NCBI RefSeq assembly: GCF_900089495.1
Contig: NZ_LT605203.1
Location: 4,059,427 to 4,123,426 of the forward strand
Reading direction: 5' to 3'
Source: Thiomonas sp. X19
Lineage (GTDB): Bacteria; Pseudomonadota; Gammaproteobacteria; Burkholderiales; Burkholderiaceae_C
DNA length: 64,000 nucleotides
Position 1 is the stretch's first letter. Every line of letters begins with the position of its first letter. The notes beneath the pieces were generated by a model that worked only from the letters and a program-made list of their open reading frames with translations, was not told where the DNA came from and ran no database searches. A program made the translations under genes and the position numbers. Below, in pieces: positions 48,547 through 58,365 of this stretch.

Positions 48547-49887
48547 CTAGGCCTTGAGGTCGTGATCCAGGCGCATTTCGGCCGCCAGCGCATGCGCCTG
48601 CAGGCGTTCGCCATGTGCCAGCACCGAGGCGATGCGGCCCAGGCGCTGCGCGCCGGCGTGGCTGACCTCGATCAAGCTGGTGCGCTTGATGAAGTCGTAC
48701 ACCCCGAGCGGTGAGGAGAAGCGCGCCGTGCCCGAGGTGGGCAGCACATGGTTGGGGCCGGCGCAATAGTCGCCGAGCGACTCGGAGGTGTAGGCGCCGA
48801 GGAAGATGGCGCCGGCATGACGCAGGCGATCGGCGATGAGACGCGGCTGCGCTGCCGACACTTCCAGGTGCTCGGGGGCGATGCGGTCGGCCAGTTCGCA
48901 GGCCTCGTCCAGATTGCGCACCTGGATGAGGGCACCCCGGCCGGACAGCGATGCGGCGATGATGGGCTGCCGACTCATGCCCGGCAGCAGGCGGCGGATT
49001 TCGGCGGCCACGGCGTCAATATATGCAGCGTCCGGGCACAGCAGAATGCTCTGCGCGAGTTCGTCGTGCTCGGCCTGGGAGAACAAATCCATCGCCACCC
49101 ATTCCGGCGGGGTGGTGCCATCGGCGATGACCAGGATTTCCGAAGGCCCGGCGATCATGTCGATGCCGCAAATGCCGAACACGCGACGCTTGGCGGCGGC
49201 CACATAGGCGTTGCCGGGGCCGGTGATCTTGTCCACCTTGGGCACGGTGGCTGTCCCAAATGCCAAGGCACCCACGGCCTGGGCGCCGCCAATGGCGAAG
49301 GCGCGGCTGACACCGGCCACGGCCGCTGCGGCCAGCACCAGGGGATTGCGCTCGCCACCGGGCGTGGGCACGACCATGATGATCTCGACCACGCCGGCCA
49401 CATGAGCAGGAATGGCGTTCATCAGCACCGAGGACGGATAGGCCGCCTTGCCGCCCGGCACGTAGATGCCGACGCGGTCCAGCGGCGTGACCTTCTGCCC
49501 CAGCAGGGTGCCGTCGGCGTCGACATACTCCCAGCTCTGGCCAACCTGCTGCATCTGGCGCTGGTGGTAGTCGCGCACGCGCTCGGCGGCCTGCTCCAGC
49601 GCGTGGCGCTGCTCGGCGGGAATCTGCGCCAGCGCGGCATGCAGCTCGGCCTGGGAGATTTCGAGCGCGGCCATGTTCGGTGCGTCGAGATGGTCGAAGC
49701 GGCGGGTGTAGTCCAGCACGGCGGCGTCGCCACGGGCGCGCACATCGGCCAGGATGTCGGCGGCGCGGGCGTCGATCTCGGCATGCTCCTCGGCCATGCG
49801 GGCGAAGAGCTGGGCGTACTGCGCCTCGAAGTCAGGGCTTGCGGTGTCGAGACGGCGCAGCAGCAAGTCGGAAGCGGGGGCGTTCAT
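48547..49887 (-). CDS. hisD: Histidinol dehydrogenase
   Basis: HisD performs the last two oxidations to histidine with NAD and zinc. The product has 446 residues. '[25 protein letters not shown]', '[21 protein letters not shown]', '[18 protein letters not shown]' and '[32 protein letters not shown]' contain the catalytic Glu/His and zinc ligands. It overlaps hisG by 4 bases. Confidence 0.97.
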   Translation of the reverse strand: MNAPASDLLLRRLDTASPDFEAQYAQLFARMAEEHAEIDARAADILADVRARGDAAVLDYTRRFDHLDAPNMAALEISQAELHAALAQIPAEQRHALEQAAERVRDYHQRQMQQVGQSWEYVDADGTLLGQKVTPLDRVGIYVPGGKAAYPSSVLMNAIPAHVAGVVEIIMVVPTPGGERNPLVLAAAAVAGVSRAFAIGGAQAVGALAFGTATVPKVDKITGPGNAYVAAAKRRVFGICGIDMIAGPSEILVIADGTTPPEWVAMDLFSQAEHDELAQSILLCPDAAYIDAVAAEIRRLLPGMSRQPIIAASLSGRGALIQVRNLDEACELADRIAPEHLEVSAAQPRLIADRLRHAGAIFLGAYTSESLGDYCAGPNHVLPTSGTARFSSPLGVYDFIKRTSLIEVSHAGAQRLGRIASVLAHGERLQAHALAAEMRLDHDLKA

Positions 49888-50552
49888 GCGGGAATGGATG
49901 CGTTGGATGCAGCGGCGGCGCGCAGGCCGTCGACCAAAGGTTTGAGCGCGGCGGTCTTGGTCTTGAACGCGGCCTGGTTGACGATGAGCCGGGCGGAGAT
50001 ATCCATGATGGATTCGACCTCGACCAGGCCGTTGGCCTTGAGCGTGCCGCCGCTGGAGACCAGGTCGACGATGGCATCGGCCAGGCCGATGAGGGGCGCG
50101 AGTTCCATCGAGCCGTAGAGCTTGACGAGATCGACATGCACCCCCTTGGCGGCGAAGTGCTCGCGCGCCAGATGCACATACTTGGTGGCCACGCGCAGGC
50201 GCGCGCCCTGGCGCACGGCGTGGGCGTAGTCGAAGCCCTGCGGCGTGGCCACGCTCAGGCGGCAGCGGGCGATGCCGAGGTCCACCGGGCGGTACAGGCC
50301 GTCGCCGCCGAGCGCGGCGTCGGCTTCGAGCAGCACGTCGAGGCCGGCCACGCCGAAATCGGCGCCGCCGTAGCGCACATAGGTGGGCACGTCGCTGGCG
50401 CGCACCAGCACCACGCGCAGGTCCGGCCGGTTGGTCGGCAGGATGAGTTTGCGCGTGGCTTCGGGATCTTCCGCCACGGTGATGCCGCCCCGTGCCAGCA
50501 GCGGCAGGGTGTCGTCGAAGATGCGGCCTTTGGACAGCGCGAGAGTGAGCAT
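49884..50552 (-). CDS. hisG: ATP phosphoribosyltransferase, short form
   Basis: HisG starts the histidine pathway. The product has 222 residues, the short form that lacks the C-terminal regulatory domain and normally works with HisZ, which is not in this window. '[16 protein letters not shown]', '[23 protein letters not shown]' and '[14 protein letters not shown]' (PRPP loop) are typical. The ATG at 50552 gives [10 protein letters not shown]. It follows murA by 74 bases. Confidence 0.96.
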   Translation of the reverse strand: MLTLALSKGRIFDDTLPLLARGGITVAEDPEATRKLILPTNRPDLRVVLVRASDVPTYVRYGGADFGVAGLDVLLEADAALGGDGLYRPVDLGIARCRLSVATPQGFDYAHAVRQGARLRVATKYVHLAREHFAAKGVHVDLVKLYGSMELAPLIGLADAIVDLVSSGGTLKANGLVEVESIMDISARLIVNQAAFKTKTAALKPLVDGLRAAAASNASIPA

Positions 50553-50626
50553 GGTGGACGAAAGATTACCGGATGCGCAGAGACTTGCAGGACGCGGGGT
50601 GAAGGGCGACGCCGGTTGCGGCCAGC

Positions 50627-51895
50627 TCAACGCACCCGCGCGATGCTGGCGCCCAGCGCGGCGAGCTTGTGCTCCATGCCGGCATAACCGCGGTCGAGGT
50701 GATAGATGCGTTCCACCAGGGTTTCGCCCTCGGCCGCCAGCCCGGCTATCACCAACCCGGCGGACGCGCGCAGATCGGTGGCCATGACGGTGGCGCCCGA
50801 CAAGCGCTCCACGCCTTGCACCACGCACGTATTGCCCTCGATGGCGATATTCGCCCCCAGGCGCACCAGCTCCTGCACATGCATGAAGCGGTTCTCGAAA
50901 ATGGTCTCCGTCAGATGCGCAGCGCCTTGCGCCAGGCAGTTCACGGCCATGAACTGGGCCTGCATATCGGTGGCGAAACCGGGGTACTCGGAGGTGCGCA
51001 CCGACACCGCACGGGGCCGGCCGCCGGGCATGGCGTCGGCCTGCACGCGGATCCAGTCCGTGCCGCTGGTGAGCGTGGCGCCGGCCTCGCGCAATTTGTC
51101 CAGCAGGCTGTCGAGATGTTCGGGCACGCAGCCGCGCAGCGTGACGTCGCCACGCGTGGCCACCGCCGCGCACAAGAAGGTGCCGGCCTCGATGCGGTCG
51201 GGCACGATGGCGTGCTCGGCCCCATGCAGGCGCTCCACGCCCTGAATGCGGATGCGCGAGCTGCCGGCGCCGTCGATGCGAGCGCCCATCTTCAGCAGCA
51301 TCGCCGCCAGGTCGGCCACCTCGGGCTCCTGCGCGGCGTTCTCGATCACCGACTCGCCCTCGGCCAGGCAGGCGGCCATCATCAGGTTCTCGGTGCCGGT
51401 GACGGTGATCATGTCGGTGCTGATGCGCGCGCCCTTGAGCCGCCCGCCCGGCACGCCGGCGACGATGTCGCCATGCTCCACATGCACCTCGGCACCGAGC
51501 TGCTGCAAGCCCTTGATGTGCTGATCAACCGGCCGCGCGCCAATGGCGCAACCACCGGGCAAGCTGACGCGGGCATGGCCGAAGCGCGCCACCAGCGGCC
51601 CCAGCACCAGCACGCTGGCGCGCATGGTTTTCACCCGCTCGTAAGGCGCGACGCAGGCGGTGATGGCGTCGGCCTGCAGGCGGATGCTGGCGCCTTCTTG
51701 CGCCACCTGCGTGCCCATGCCGGCCAGCAACTGGCCGAGGGTGCGCACGTCCATCAACTCGGGCGCGTTGGACAGCACGACGGGCTGGTCGGTGAGCAGG
51801 CAGGCCGCCATCAGCGGCAGCGCAGCGTTTTTCGCGCCACTGACCTGCACATCGCCATGCAGCGGGCGCTCGCCCTGAATGCGGAGTTTGTCCAT
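50627..51895 (-). CDS. murA: UDP-GlcNAc 1-carboxyvinyltransferase
   Basis: MurA transfers enolpyruvate from PEP to UDP-GlcNAc, the first committed step of peptidoglycan synthesis. The product has 422 residues. The active-site Cys is C116 in '[14 protein letters not shown]', the fosfomycin-sensitive type. '[14 protein letters not shown]' and '[15 protein letters not shown]' are substrate motifs. It lies between bolA and hisG, the betaproteobacterial order. Confidence 0.97.
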   Translation of the reverse strand: MDKLRIQGERPLHGDVQVSGAKNAALPLMAACLLTDQPVVLSNAPELMDVRTLGQLLAGMGTQVAQEGASIRLQADAITACVAPYERVKTMRASVLVLGPLVARFGHARVSLPGGCAIGARPVDQHIKGLQQLGAEVHVEHGDIVAGVPGGRLKGARISTDMITVTGTENLMMAACLAEGESVIENAAQEPEVADLAAMLLKMGARIDGAGSSRIRIQGVERLHGAEHAIVPDRIEAGTFLCAAVATRGDVTLRGCVPEHLDSLLDKLREAGATLTSGTDWIRVQADAMPGGRPRAVSVRTSEYPGFATDMQAQFMAVNCLAQGAAHLTETIFENRFMHVQELVRLGANIAIEGNTCVVQGVERLSGATVMATDLRASAGLVIAGLAAEGETLVERIYHLDRGYAGMEHKLAALGASIARVR

Positions 51896-51950
51896 GGGGA
51901 ATGATGTGATCCGGCCGTGCCGGAGAAAGACTTGTGGATTCTAGGCGCCG

Positions 51951-51977
51951 CCCTGGTGCGCCCTGGTGCGCCCTGGA
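51951..51977. repeat. Short tandem repeat between murA and bolA
   Basis: The decamer CCCTGGTGCG occurs twice in direct tandem (51951-51970) and is followed by a partial third copy (CCCTGGA). It lies in the short non-coding gap between the bolA stop and the murA start. It may reflect slippage. No function is apparent. Confidence 0.6.
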
Positions 51978-51983
51978 GGCGCT

Positions 51984-52226
51984 CTAGTCGGGCATGGGCT
52001 CGCCGGGGGCGACGGTGCGCATCGACAGCGCGTGAATTTCAGCGCGCATGCGGTCTCCCAGAGCAGCGTAGACCAAGCGATGCCGGGCCAGGCGCGACTG
52101 CCCGGTGAAAGCGGGGCTGACGATGGTGGCGTAGAAATGCTGGCCGTCACCCTGCACCTCCAAATGGGTGCAATCCAGACCGGCGGCGATGAGGTCGCGC
52201 AGATGTTCGGGGGTGGGCAGGGCCAT
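51984..52226 (-). CDS. BolA-family protein (IbaG-like)
   Basis: The 80-residue BolA/IbaG-fold protein has 'LRDLIAAGLDCTHLEVQGDGQHFYATIVSPAFTGQSRLARHRLVYAALGDRM' and ends 'EIHALSMRTVAPGEPMPD'. Position next to murA and an ABC exporter matches IbaG, which is linked to acid stress and, with monothiol glutaredoxins, to iron-sulfur trafficking. The start MALPTPEHL at 52226 is the only good choice. Confidence 0.92.
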   Translation of the reverse strand: MALPTPEHLRDLIAAGLDCTHLEVQGDGQHFYATIVSPAFTGQSRLARHRLVYAALGDRMRAEIHALSMRTVAPGEPMPD

Positions 52227-52271
52227 GATGGTGGGCGAAAACGAGAGATGACGATGGGCGCGGCGCAATGG

Positions 52272-53027
52272 TCAGTTGCGCAATTTATAGCCGCGATGCA
52301 GCCAGGACCAGGCCAACCCGCCGCAGACGGCATTGCCGAGCAGGGCTGCGAGGAGGCAGATCCAGGGCGAGATGTCGGAGGCGCCAAAAAAACCGTAGCG
52401 AAATCCGTCGACCAGGTAGAAAAACGGGTTGAAATGCGACACCGCCATCCAGAACGGCGGCAAACTCTTGACCGAATAGAACACGCCCGACAAAAACGTG
52501 GCCGGCACGATGATGAAGTTCTGGAACGCCGCCATCTGATCGAACTTCTCGGCCCAGATGCCGGCAACGATGCCCAGCGACGCCAGCATGGATGCCCCCA
52601 GCATGGCGAACACCAGAATCCACATGGGATGGCGATACTCCAGCGGCACGAACCACAGCGCCACCAGCGTCAGCCCAAGCCCCACGCTCAAACCCCGCAC
52701 CACCGAGGCGCCGACATAGGCGGCGAGCAGCTCCCAGGACTTGAGTGGCGACAGCAGCACGAACACCAGATTGCCGGTGATCTTGGACTGGATCAGCGAC
52801 GAGGAGGTGTTGGCGAATGCGTTTTGCAGCACGCTCATCATCGCCAGGCCGGGAATGAGAAAAGCGGTGTAAGGCACGCTGCCGAACACCTTGATGTGCG
52901 CCGTCATGGCGTGCGAGAAGATCAGCAGGTAGAGCAGGCTGCTGAGCACGGGCGCGGCCACGGTCTGCAGGCTGACTTTCCAGAAACGCAGCAACTCCTT
53001 GCGAAACAGGGTGGACAGGCCGGTCAT
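52272..53027 (-). CDS. ABC-2 type exporter permease
   Basis: The 251-residue protein has six predicted membrane helices of the ABC-2 family (YadH/NodJ-like): 'LFRKELLRFWKVSLQTVAAPVLSSLLYLLIF', 'FLIPGLAMMSVLQNAFANTSSSL' and 'NFIIVPATFLSGVFYSVKSLPPFW'. It overlaps the ATPase gene by 4 bases. The pair lies between mlaB and bolA in most betaproteobacteria and E. coli relatives (yadGH/yrb region). Substrate unknown. Confidence 0.93.
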   Translation of the reverse strand: MTGLSTLFRKELLRFWKVSLQTVAAPVLSSLLYLLIFSHAMTAHIKVFGSVPYTAFLIPGLAMMSVLQNAFANTSSSLIQSKITGNLVFVLLSPLKSWELLAAYVGASVVRGLSVGLGLTLVALWFVPLEYRHPMWILVFAMLGASMLASLGIVAGIWAEKFDQMAAFQNFIIVPATFLSGVFYSVKSLPPFWMAVSHFNPFFYLVDGFRYGFFGASDISPWICLLAALLGNAVCGGLAWSWLHRGYKLRN

Positions 53028-53968
53028 GCGGCTTGCCTGACGAGTTCAGCCACTTGTTCGCTGCCGTTCATGACCTGCATGAACGCGTCTTCCAGGTCGG
53101 CACGGCGAACTTCCAGCTCGTCCACCACACAGCCCGCAGCGCGTAGCGCGGCGAGGATGTGCTCGACCTCGGCCGCATCGCGCACCGCGCAGACGAGGCG
53201 GTGCCCTTCCGGCTTGTAGCGTGCGGCAAGCTCCGCCGGCAAAACACCGGTTGCAACGCGAAAAAGCATTTGCGTCGAGGCAAAGCGCGACAACAATGCA
53301 TGGGTGGAGTCCAGCGCCACGAGGCGGCCGAGCTTGAGCATGCCGATGCGGCTACACAGAGCCTGCGCCTCCTCCAGGTAGTGGGTGGTCAACAACACCG
53401 TGTGGCCCTGGTGGTTCAGGCCGGTGACGAAAGCCCACAGGCTTTGACGCAGTTCCACGTCCACCCCCGCTGTGGGTTCATCGAGCACGATGACCGGCGG
53501 CCTGTGCACCAGCGCCTGCGCCACCATGACGCGGCGCTTCATGCCGCCGGAGAGAGTGCGGGTGTTTTGTTCGGCCTGGGATGCGAGGCCGAGGTGGTGC
53601 AGCAATTCGTCGATCCAGGCGTCGTTCTTGCCCAGGCCGAAGTAACCGGACTGCAGACGCAAGGTTTCGCGCACCGTGAAAAAGGGATCGAACACCAATT
53701 CCTGCGGCACGACGCCGAGCAGACGGCGGGTGGCGATGGGGTCGGTGGCGACGTCGCGCCCAAGCACCTGCACTCGGCCGCCACTGGCGCGCGTCAGCCC
53801 GGCCAGCATGCTGATGAGGGTGGTTTTGCCCGCGCCATTGGCACCGAGAAGGGCGAAGAATTCGCCCTGCGCAATGTCGAGATCGACGCCGTCGACCACG
53901 GCGCGACCGCCGTAGCGCTTGACGATGGCCTCGAATCGAACTGCGGGGCGTGTACTGGAAGCGGTCAT
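53024..53968 (-). CDS. ABC exporter ATP-binding protein
   Basis: The protein has 314 residues. Walker A is GANGAGKTT near residues 38-46, Q-loop 'VVPQELVFDPFFTV', signature 'LSGGMKRRVMVAQAL' and Walker B 'VIVLDEPTAGVD'. The C-terminal 80 residues are the DUF4162-like extension of drug/lipid exporters of the YadG type. It powers the following ABC-2 permease. Substrate unknown. Confidence 0.94.
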   Translation of the reverse strand: MTASSTRPAVRFEAIVKRYGGRAVVDGVDLDIAQGEFFALLGANGAGKTTLISMLAGLTRASGGRVQVLGRDVATDPIATRRLLGVVPQELVFDPFFTVRETLRLQSGYFGLGKNDAWIDELLHHLGLASQAEQNTRTLSGGMKRRVMVAQALVHRPPVIVLDEPTAGVDVELRQSLWAFVTGLNHQGHTVLLTTHYLEEAQALCSRIGMLKLGRLVALDSTHALLSRFASTQMLFRVATGVLPAELAARYKPEGHRLVCAVRDAAEVEHILAALRAAGCVVDELEVRRADLEDAFMQVMNGSEQVAELVRQAA

Positions 53969-54009
53969 GCAAAAGTCGGCCGGGGTGTTGGACCACCAGC
54001 CGCAAAGGC

Positions 54010-54315
54010 TCAGGAATGCAGCTCTGGCCCAGGTGGAGCTGCGGCGGCCTCGCCGAGGGCGAAATCCAGCCCGTAGGCGGTGGCGAGATGGGCCAGGCGC
54101 GGCGGCGCTGAGAGCACGCGCAGCGCACGGTCACCCGCCTGCCTGCGCAGCTCCAGAAGCAATGCCAGACAGGCCGAGTCGAAATCGCGCAGCGCTGCGG
54201 CATCCACCTCCCACAACTGCGCGGTGGGCGCCGCGCGCAGTGCGCCGAGCGCCTGCCGCACCACCTCCCCGGCTTCGGCGACAGTCACGCTGGCAGGCAG
54301 AACGAAGTGCGCCAT
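54010..54315 (-). CDS. mlaB: MlaB STAS-domain subunit
   Basis: The 101-residue single STAS domain has the phosphorylatable-type loop 'DFDSACLALLLELRRQAGDRALRV'. In the Mla complex MlaB binds MlaF and supports its ATPase activity. It begins 4 bases after the mlaC stop, ending the mla group. The sequence is divergent, but the location is decisive. Confidence 0.88.
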   Translation of the reverse strand: MAHFVLPASVTVAEAGEVVRQALGALRAAPTAQLWEVDAAALRDFDSACLALLLELRRQAGDRALRVLSAPPRLAHLATAYGLDFALGEAAAAPPGPELHS

Positions 54316-54319
54316 CGCC

Positions 54320-54961
54320 TCAACCCTTGGCGCTGCTGACGTGAGCCAGTTCCTTGTTGCGCGTGGTGAGGGTCTGGATCAGGCCTTCAACGCCTTTTTG
54401 ACCGATTTCCTGAGCGAACACGCCGCGGTAGTTGTCCACCAGCCAGATGCCCATGACGTTGACGTCGGCGATCTTCCAGTCGTTGTCCATTTTCACCAAA
54501 CGGTAGTCAAGCTGGATGGGCTCGCCGTTATTGAGCACGCGGGTGCGAACCACGACGTTGGTCGCATTCGGCGCGGCGCGAAATGGCAGGTATTCCACCT
54601 TTTGATTCTTGATCTGGCTCACCGCGCCCGAGTAGGTGTGGATGAGCAGGAGTTTGAACTGCTGCTGCAATTCCTCCTGTTGCGCGGGGGTGGCCTGGCG
54701 CCAGTAGCGGCCGACGGCCGAGGCCGTCATGTGCTGGAAGTCGACGAAAGGCAGGACCTTGGTCTCGACCAGTTGCATGACCTTCTGGGGGTCGCCAGAC
54801 TTCAGCGCCGGGTCGTTGTTGACTGCATCCATGACGGATTCCGTCAGCTTCTGGATGACCTGCACCGGGGCTGGCGTATCGGCTCGCGCAGCGGGCGCGG
54901 CAGCCAACAAGCCCAGGGCCAGAGCGGGCAGTAGTAAAGCGGTTTTGAATGTTCGGAACAT
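54320..54961 (-). CDS. mlaC: Periplasmic phospholipid carrier MlaC
   Basis: MlaC shuttles phospholipids between the outer-membrane MlaA complex and inner-membrane MlaFEDB. The product has 213 residues with a signal peptide (KTALLLPALALGLLAAAPAARA, cleavage near residue 27). The Tol_Ttg2 domain has 'VLPFVDFQHMTASAVGRYWRQATPAQQEEL' and 'VMGIWLVDNYRGVF'. The ATG is at 54961; upstream codons are not family-like. Confidence 0.95.
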   Translation of the reverse strand: MFRTFKTALLLPALALGLLAAAPAARADTPAPVQVIQKLTESVMDAVNNDPALKSGDPQKVMQLVETKVLPFVDFQHMTASAVGRYWRQATPAQQEELQQQFKLLLIHTYSGAVSQIKNQKVEYLPFRAAPNATNVVVRTRVLNNGEPIQLDYRLVKMDNDWKIADVNVMGIWLVDNYRGVFAQEIGQKGVEGLIQTLTTRNKELAHVSSAKG

Positions 54962-55024
54962 GGAGTTCTCCAAAGGTGTTCGGCTCCCTGCCTTAACGGA
55001 CAGCAAGCGCGACAGATGACAGGG

Positions 55025-55993
55025 TCAGGGGCGCGCGGCCGAAGCGGCCGGGCTTGCCGCGGGCGCCGCTGGAGATGATGGCGCCTGTTGAGGGGTATTG
55101 GCGGGACTGATCGCTGGGGCTGGGGCTGGGGCTGGGGCTGGGGCTGGGGCCGGCTGAGCTTGAGCCCCGCTGTCCATCGTGTCGCTGGCGTCGCCGGCAG
55201 CGTCGGCATCTGAATAGTTGCCGCCCGCATCCATCGGCCCGGGAGACAAAATGCCTTCGCTGCGCACGGCCTTGACTTGCGACTTGCGCTGCTGCATGAA
55301 AGCATCGCGCGTGAAAACGTAGGGGTCGAGCGCGATTTGTTCGAGCAAGGCCGTGGTGCTCAACATGTTGGCGCGGGTATTGACGAGTTGCAGCACGGTC
55401 GCCGAGTTGCGCACGGCCGCGTTGTTGGTGATGTAGTTGAAGGGCGCGTAATAAATGGCCACTCCGGTACCGGCAGCGTCGCGGATGGTGCTGGGGCCAA
55501 GCAGGGGTATGACGAAATACGGGCTGGAGCCGATGCCGTAACGTGCCAGTGTGAGGCCAAAGTCATTCGGCTGCTTGTACAAGCCCATCTCCGAGGAAAT
55601 GTCGAGCACGCCGAGCACGCCGAACACGGTGTTGACGCCCACGCGCATGAAACCGTTCAAACCCTCCACGACATGGCCCTGGGCGAAGTCGTTGGCCATC
55701 GACCAGACATCGCCGAGATTGCCGAAGAAATTGGTCACGCCCTTGCGCATGGGGATCGGCACCACGTCCTTATAGCCCGTGGCCACCGGCTTGAGCACGG
55801 CTTTGTCGACGTTCTGGTTGATCTTGAACATCGTGCGGTTGTAAGGCTCCAGCGGGTCTTGCGGGTTGTTGGTGGCGCACCCGGCCAACAGACTCGTGGC
55901 CAGTGCAAGGCCAATGGCGGCATACTTGAGCGGCCGCCCTGAAGCAGCTTGCGCGGGTTGGACAGACAAGCTTGAGGACAATATGCGCTCCAT
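55025..55993 (-). CDS. mlaA: Outer-membrane lipoprotein MlaA (VacJ)
   Basis: MlaA removes phospholipids from the outer leaflet of the outer membrane. The product has 322 residues. The lipobox is LLAGC with C39. 'DPLEPYNRTMFKINQNVDKAVLKPVATGYKDVVP' and 'VGVNTVFGVLGVLDISSEMGL' are typical. The C-terminal 80 residues are a Pro-Ala repeat tail encoded partly by six GCTGGG units (antisense), far beyond the usual 250 residues. Confidence 0.94.
   Translation of the reverse strand: MERILSSSLSVQPAQAASGRPLKYAAIGLALATSLLAGCATNNPQDPLEPYNRTMFKINQNVDKAVLKPVATGYKDVVPIPMRKGVTNFFGNLGDVWSMANDFAQGHVVEGLNGFMRVGVNTVFGVLGVLDISSEMGLYKQPNDFGLTLARYGIGSSPYFVIPLLGPSTIRDAAGTGVAIYYAPFNYITNNAAVRNSATVLQLVNTRANMLSTTALLEQIALDPYVFTRDAFMQQRKSQVKAVRSEGILSPGPMDAGGNYSDADAAGDASDTMDSGAQAQPAPAPAPAPAPAPAISPANTPQQAPSSPAAPAASPAASAARP
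55113..55148. repeat. Hexanucleotide repeat (GCTGGG)6 in mlaA
   Basis: Six perfect tandem GCTGGG units on the plus strand encode an alternating Pro-Ala run near the C-terminus of MlaA. The unit is two codons, so slippage would change tail length without breaking the frame. Confidence 0.9.
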
Positions 55994-55997
55994 GGGT

Positions 55998-56486
55998 TTA
56001 TTTCGCGGCCGCGTTGCTATGGCCGCTATTGCTCGATGCGGCCTTGTTGTAGAGGAACTGGCCGATCAGATTCTCCAGAACCACGGCTGATTGCGTGTTT
56101 TGAATCACGCCACCATTTTGAAGGTTCTTCTGGGAAGCGCCGGGGTCGAGGCTGAGGTATTGGTCGCCAAGCAGACCCGAGGTGAGAATCTTGGCCGATG
56201 TGTCGGTGGGGAATTTATAGCGCTGATCCAAGGCCAGCGTGACCTTGGCCTGAAAAGTCTGGTTATCGAACTGGATACCGGCGACACGACCGACCACCAC
56301 GCCTGCGCTTTTCACGGGGGCATCGGACTTGAGGCCGCCGATATTGTCGAACTGGGCGGTGACGTCGTAGGTCGGGCCGAAATTCAGGCTCAGCAGATTG
56401 CCGGCCTTCAGTGCCAGAAACAGCAGGGCCGCCGCGCCGATCAGCACGAACAGCCCCACCCAGACGTCGATTTTCTTGCTTTCCAT
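55998..56486 (-). CDS. mlaD: MlaD MCE-domain protein
   Basis: The 162-residue inner-membrane protein has one N-terminal helix ('VWVGLFVLIGAAALLFLALKAGNLL') and one MCE domain ('YDVTAQFDNIGGLKSDAPVKSAGVVVGRVAGI'). MlaD forms the hexameric ring that binds phospholipid above MlaFE. It starts after mlaE and ends 4 bases before mlaA, so translation is probably coupled. Confidence 0.95.
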   Translation of the reverse strand: MESKKIDVWVGLFVLIGAAALLFLALKAGNLLSLNFGPTYDVTAQFDNIGGLKSDAPVKSAGVVVGRVAGIQFDNQTFQAKVTLALDQRYKFPTDTSAKILTSGLLGDQYLSLDPGASQKNLQNGGVIQNTQSAVVLENLIGQFLYNKAASSNSGHSNAAAK

Positions 56487-56543
56487 GCCTGCTCCTTGTC
56501 GCTCCGCGCCACGCTTTGCAGTGGCGGCGCCGAGCCTGTGCGT

Positions 56544-57332
56544 TCAGGTGCTGAACATCAGCGCCGTCAAAATGAAATCCAGCCCCAGCACGGCCAACGA
56601 TGCCACCACCACGGTGCGGGTGGTCGCGCGCGACACGCCCTCGGGCGTGGGCTGGGCGCGCCAGCCCTGGTAGAGCGCGACGAAGGTGACGGCCACGCCG
56701 AACACCAGGCTCTTGATGACGCCGTTGCCAACGTCCTTGAACACGTCCACGCCGCTTTGCATCTGCGACCAGAAGGCCCCCGAATCGACGCCGATCATCA
56801 GCACGCCGACGATATAGCCGCCGACGATGCCCACGGCGCTGAACACGGCGGCCAGGAAGGGCATGGCGATCAGGCCACCGACGAAGCGCGGCGCCAGGAT
56901 GCGCGCCATGGGATCGACCGCCATCATCTCCATCGCCGAAATTTGCTCGCCCGCTTTCATCAGCCCGATCTCGGCGGTCAGCGAAGTGCCGGCGCGTCCG
57001 GCGAACAACAAGGCCGTGACCACCGGGCCGAGTTCGCGCACCAGGCTGAGCGCCACGAGCAGGCCGAGCGTGTTGGCTGCGCCGTAGCGCGACAGCGTGT
57101 AGTAGCCCTGAAGCCCGAGCACGAAGCCGACGAACAGGCCCGACACAGCGATGATGGACAGCGAGTAGTTGCCCAGGAAAAACACCTGTTGGGCGATGAG
57201 CTGCGGGCGGCGCAATGCGCTTGGCAGCAGCGCCAACAGACGCAGGAACAGACGCAGGCCATAGCCGAGGTTGGCCAGCAGGCGACGGGTGCCGAAGCCG
57301 ATGGATGCGACGAAACCGAGGATGGCGTTCAT
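56544..57332 (-). CDS. mlaE: MlaE permease
   Basis: The 262-residue permease of the MlaE/YrbE family has five to six helices with 'QGYYTLSRYGAANTLGLLVALSLVRELGPVVTALLFAGRAGTSLTAEIGLMKAGEQISAMEMM', the family's coupling loop. It is the membrane channel of the Mla phospholipid transporter. It overlaps mlaF by 4 bases. Confidence 0.96.
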   Translation of the reverse strand: MNAILGFVASIGFGTRRLLANLGYGLRLFLRLLALLPSALRRPQLIAQQVFFLGNYSLSIIAVSGLFVGFVLGLQGYYTLSRYGAANTLGLLVALSLVRELGPVVTALLFAGRAGTSLTAEIGLMKAGEQISAMEMMAVDPMARILAPRFVGGLIAMPFLAAVFSAVGIVGGYIVGVLMIGVDSGAFWSQMQSGVDVFKDVGNGVIKSLVFGVAVTFVALYQGWRAQPTPEGVSRATTRTVVVASLAVLGLDFILTALMFST

Positions 57333-58153
57333 GGCCGTGCTGCCGGTGTGCCGAGAAAGTCGGCCTGCAGCGGCGCAGCCGGGTAGTGGAAGCCGACTGG
57401 CCCGTCAGGCTCGCCGCGCACGAACTGGTGCACCAGCGGATCGGCGCTGGCGCGCAACTCGGCCGGCGTGCCCTCGGCGATGAGGGTGCCGTTGCCCAGA
57501 ATGAACACGCGATCGGCGATGGCGAAGGTTTCATCCACGTCGTGCGAGACGACGATGCTGGTGAGGCCCAGTGCGTCGTTCAGGGTGCGGATCAGCCGCG
57601 CGGAAATGCCCAGCGAAATGGGATCGAGCCCGGCGAACGGCTCGTCGTACATCACCAGCGCGGGATCGAGCGCGATGGCACGCGCCAGTGCCACGCGCCG
57701 GGCCATGCCACCGGAGAGCTGGGCGGGATAGAGGTCGCGCGCGCCGCGCAGGCCCACGGCGTTGAGCTTCATCAGCACCAGGTCGCGAATCATGCTTTCG
57801 GGCAGGCGGGTGTGCTCGCGCAAGGCGAAAGCCACGTTCTCGAACACCGTCTGATCGGTGAACAGCGCGCCCATCTGGAACAACATGCCCATGCGCCGGC
57901 GCGCGGCGTACAACTCGGCATGCCGCATCGCGCCCACGTCCTGGCCGTCAAAGCGCACCGTGCCGGCAGTGGCCCGGATCTGGCCGCCGATCAGGCGCAG
58001 GGTCGTGGTCTTGCCGCCTCCGGAGGCGCCCATGACCGCCACCACCTGGCCAGGCATCACCCGCAGCGAAACCTGCGTGAGCACAGGGCGCGCGTCGTAG
58101 CCAAACTCGACGGCGTCGAATTCGACCAGTGGCTGCTTGGGCGTATGGGTCAT
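57329..58153 (-). CDS. mlaF: MlaF ATP-binding protein
   Basis: The ATPase of the Mla system has 274 residues from the ATG at 58153. Walker A GASGGGKTT is near residue 42, with signature 'LSGGMARRVALARAI', Walker B 'ALVMYDEPFAGLDP' and H-loop 'IVVSHDVDET'. It is the first gene of mlaFEDACB. Its promoter must lie in the 210 bases shared with the divergent methyltransferase gene, which also contain a GTTGGC/GCCAAC dyad at 58223-58239. Confidence 0.96.
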   Translation of the reverse strand: MTHTPKQPLVEFDAVEFGYDARPVLTQVSLRVMPGQVVAVMGASGGGKTTTLRLIGGQIRATAGTVRFDGQDVGAMRHAELYAARRRMGMLFQMGALFTDQTVFENVAFALREHTRLPESMIRDLVLMKLNAVGLRGARDLYPAQLSGGMARRVALARAIALDPALVMYDEPFAGLDPISLGISARLIRTLNDALGLTSIVVSHDVDETFAIADRVFILGNGTLIAEGTPAELRASADPLVHQFVRGEPDGPVGFHYPAAPLQADFLGTPAARP

Positions 58154-58365
58154 GCGTTGGAAGTTGGGTATCCGGGTTGTCCCGAAGGAAGTCCTGCATT
58201 CTATTGAGACTGCATCAATGCCGTTGGCGGCCTGCCAACACCGGGTTCTTCGACGCCAAAGTCGTTGAATGTTCTGTGCTCTGGGCAACATTTCCCAATC
58301 AAAACCTATGATTGCAGCTCTCAGGTTCGCTCCCCGCATGCCACACCACACTGGAAACCATTGCC

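Noticed and set aside
55113-55148. (GCTGGG)6 as a phase-variation switch of mlaA
   Set aside because: The unit is six bases, so slippage cannot shift the reading frame; only tail length could vary.
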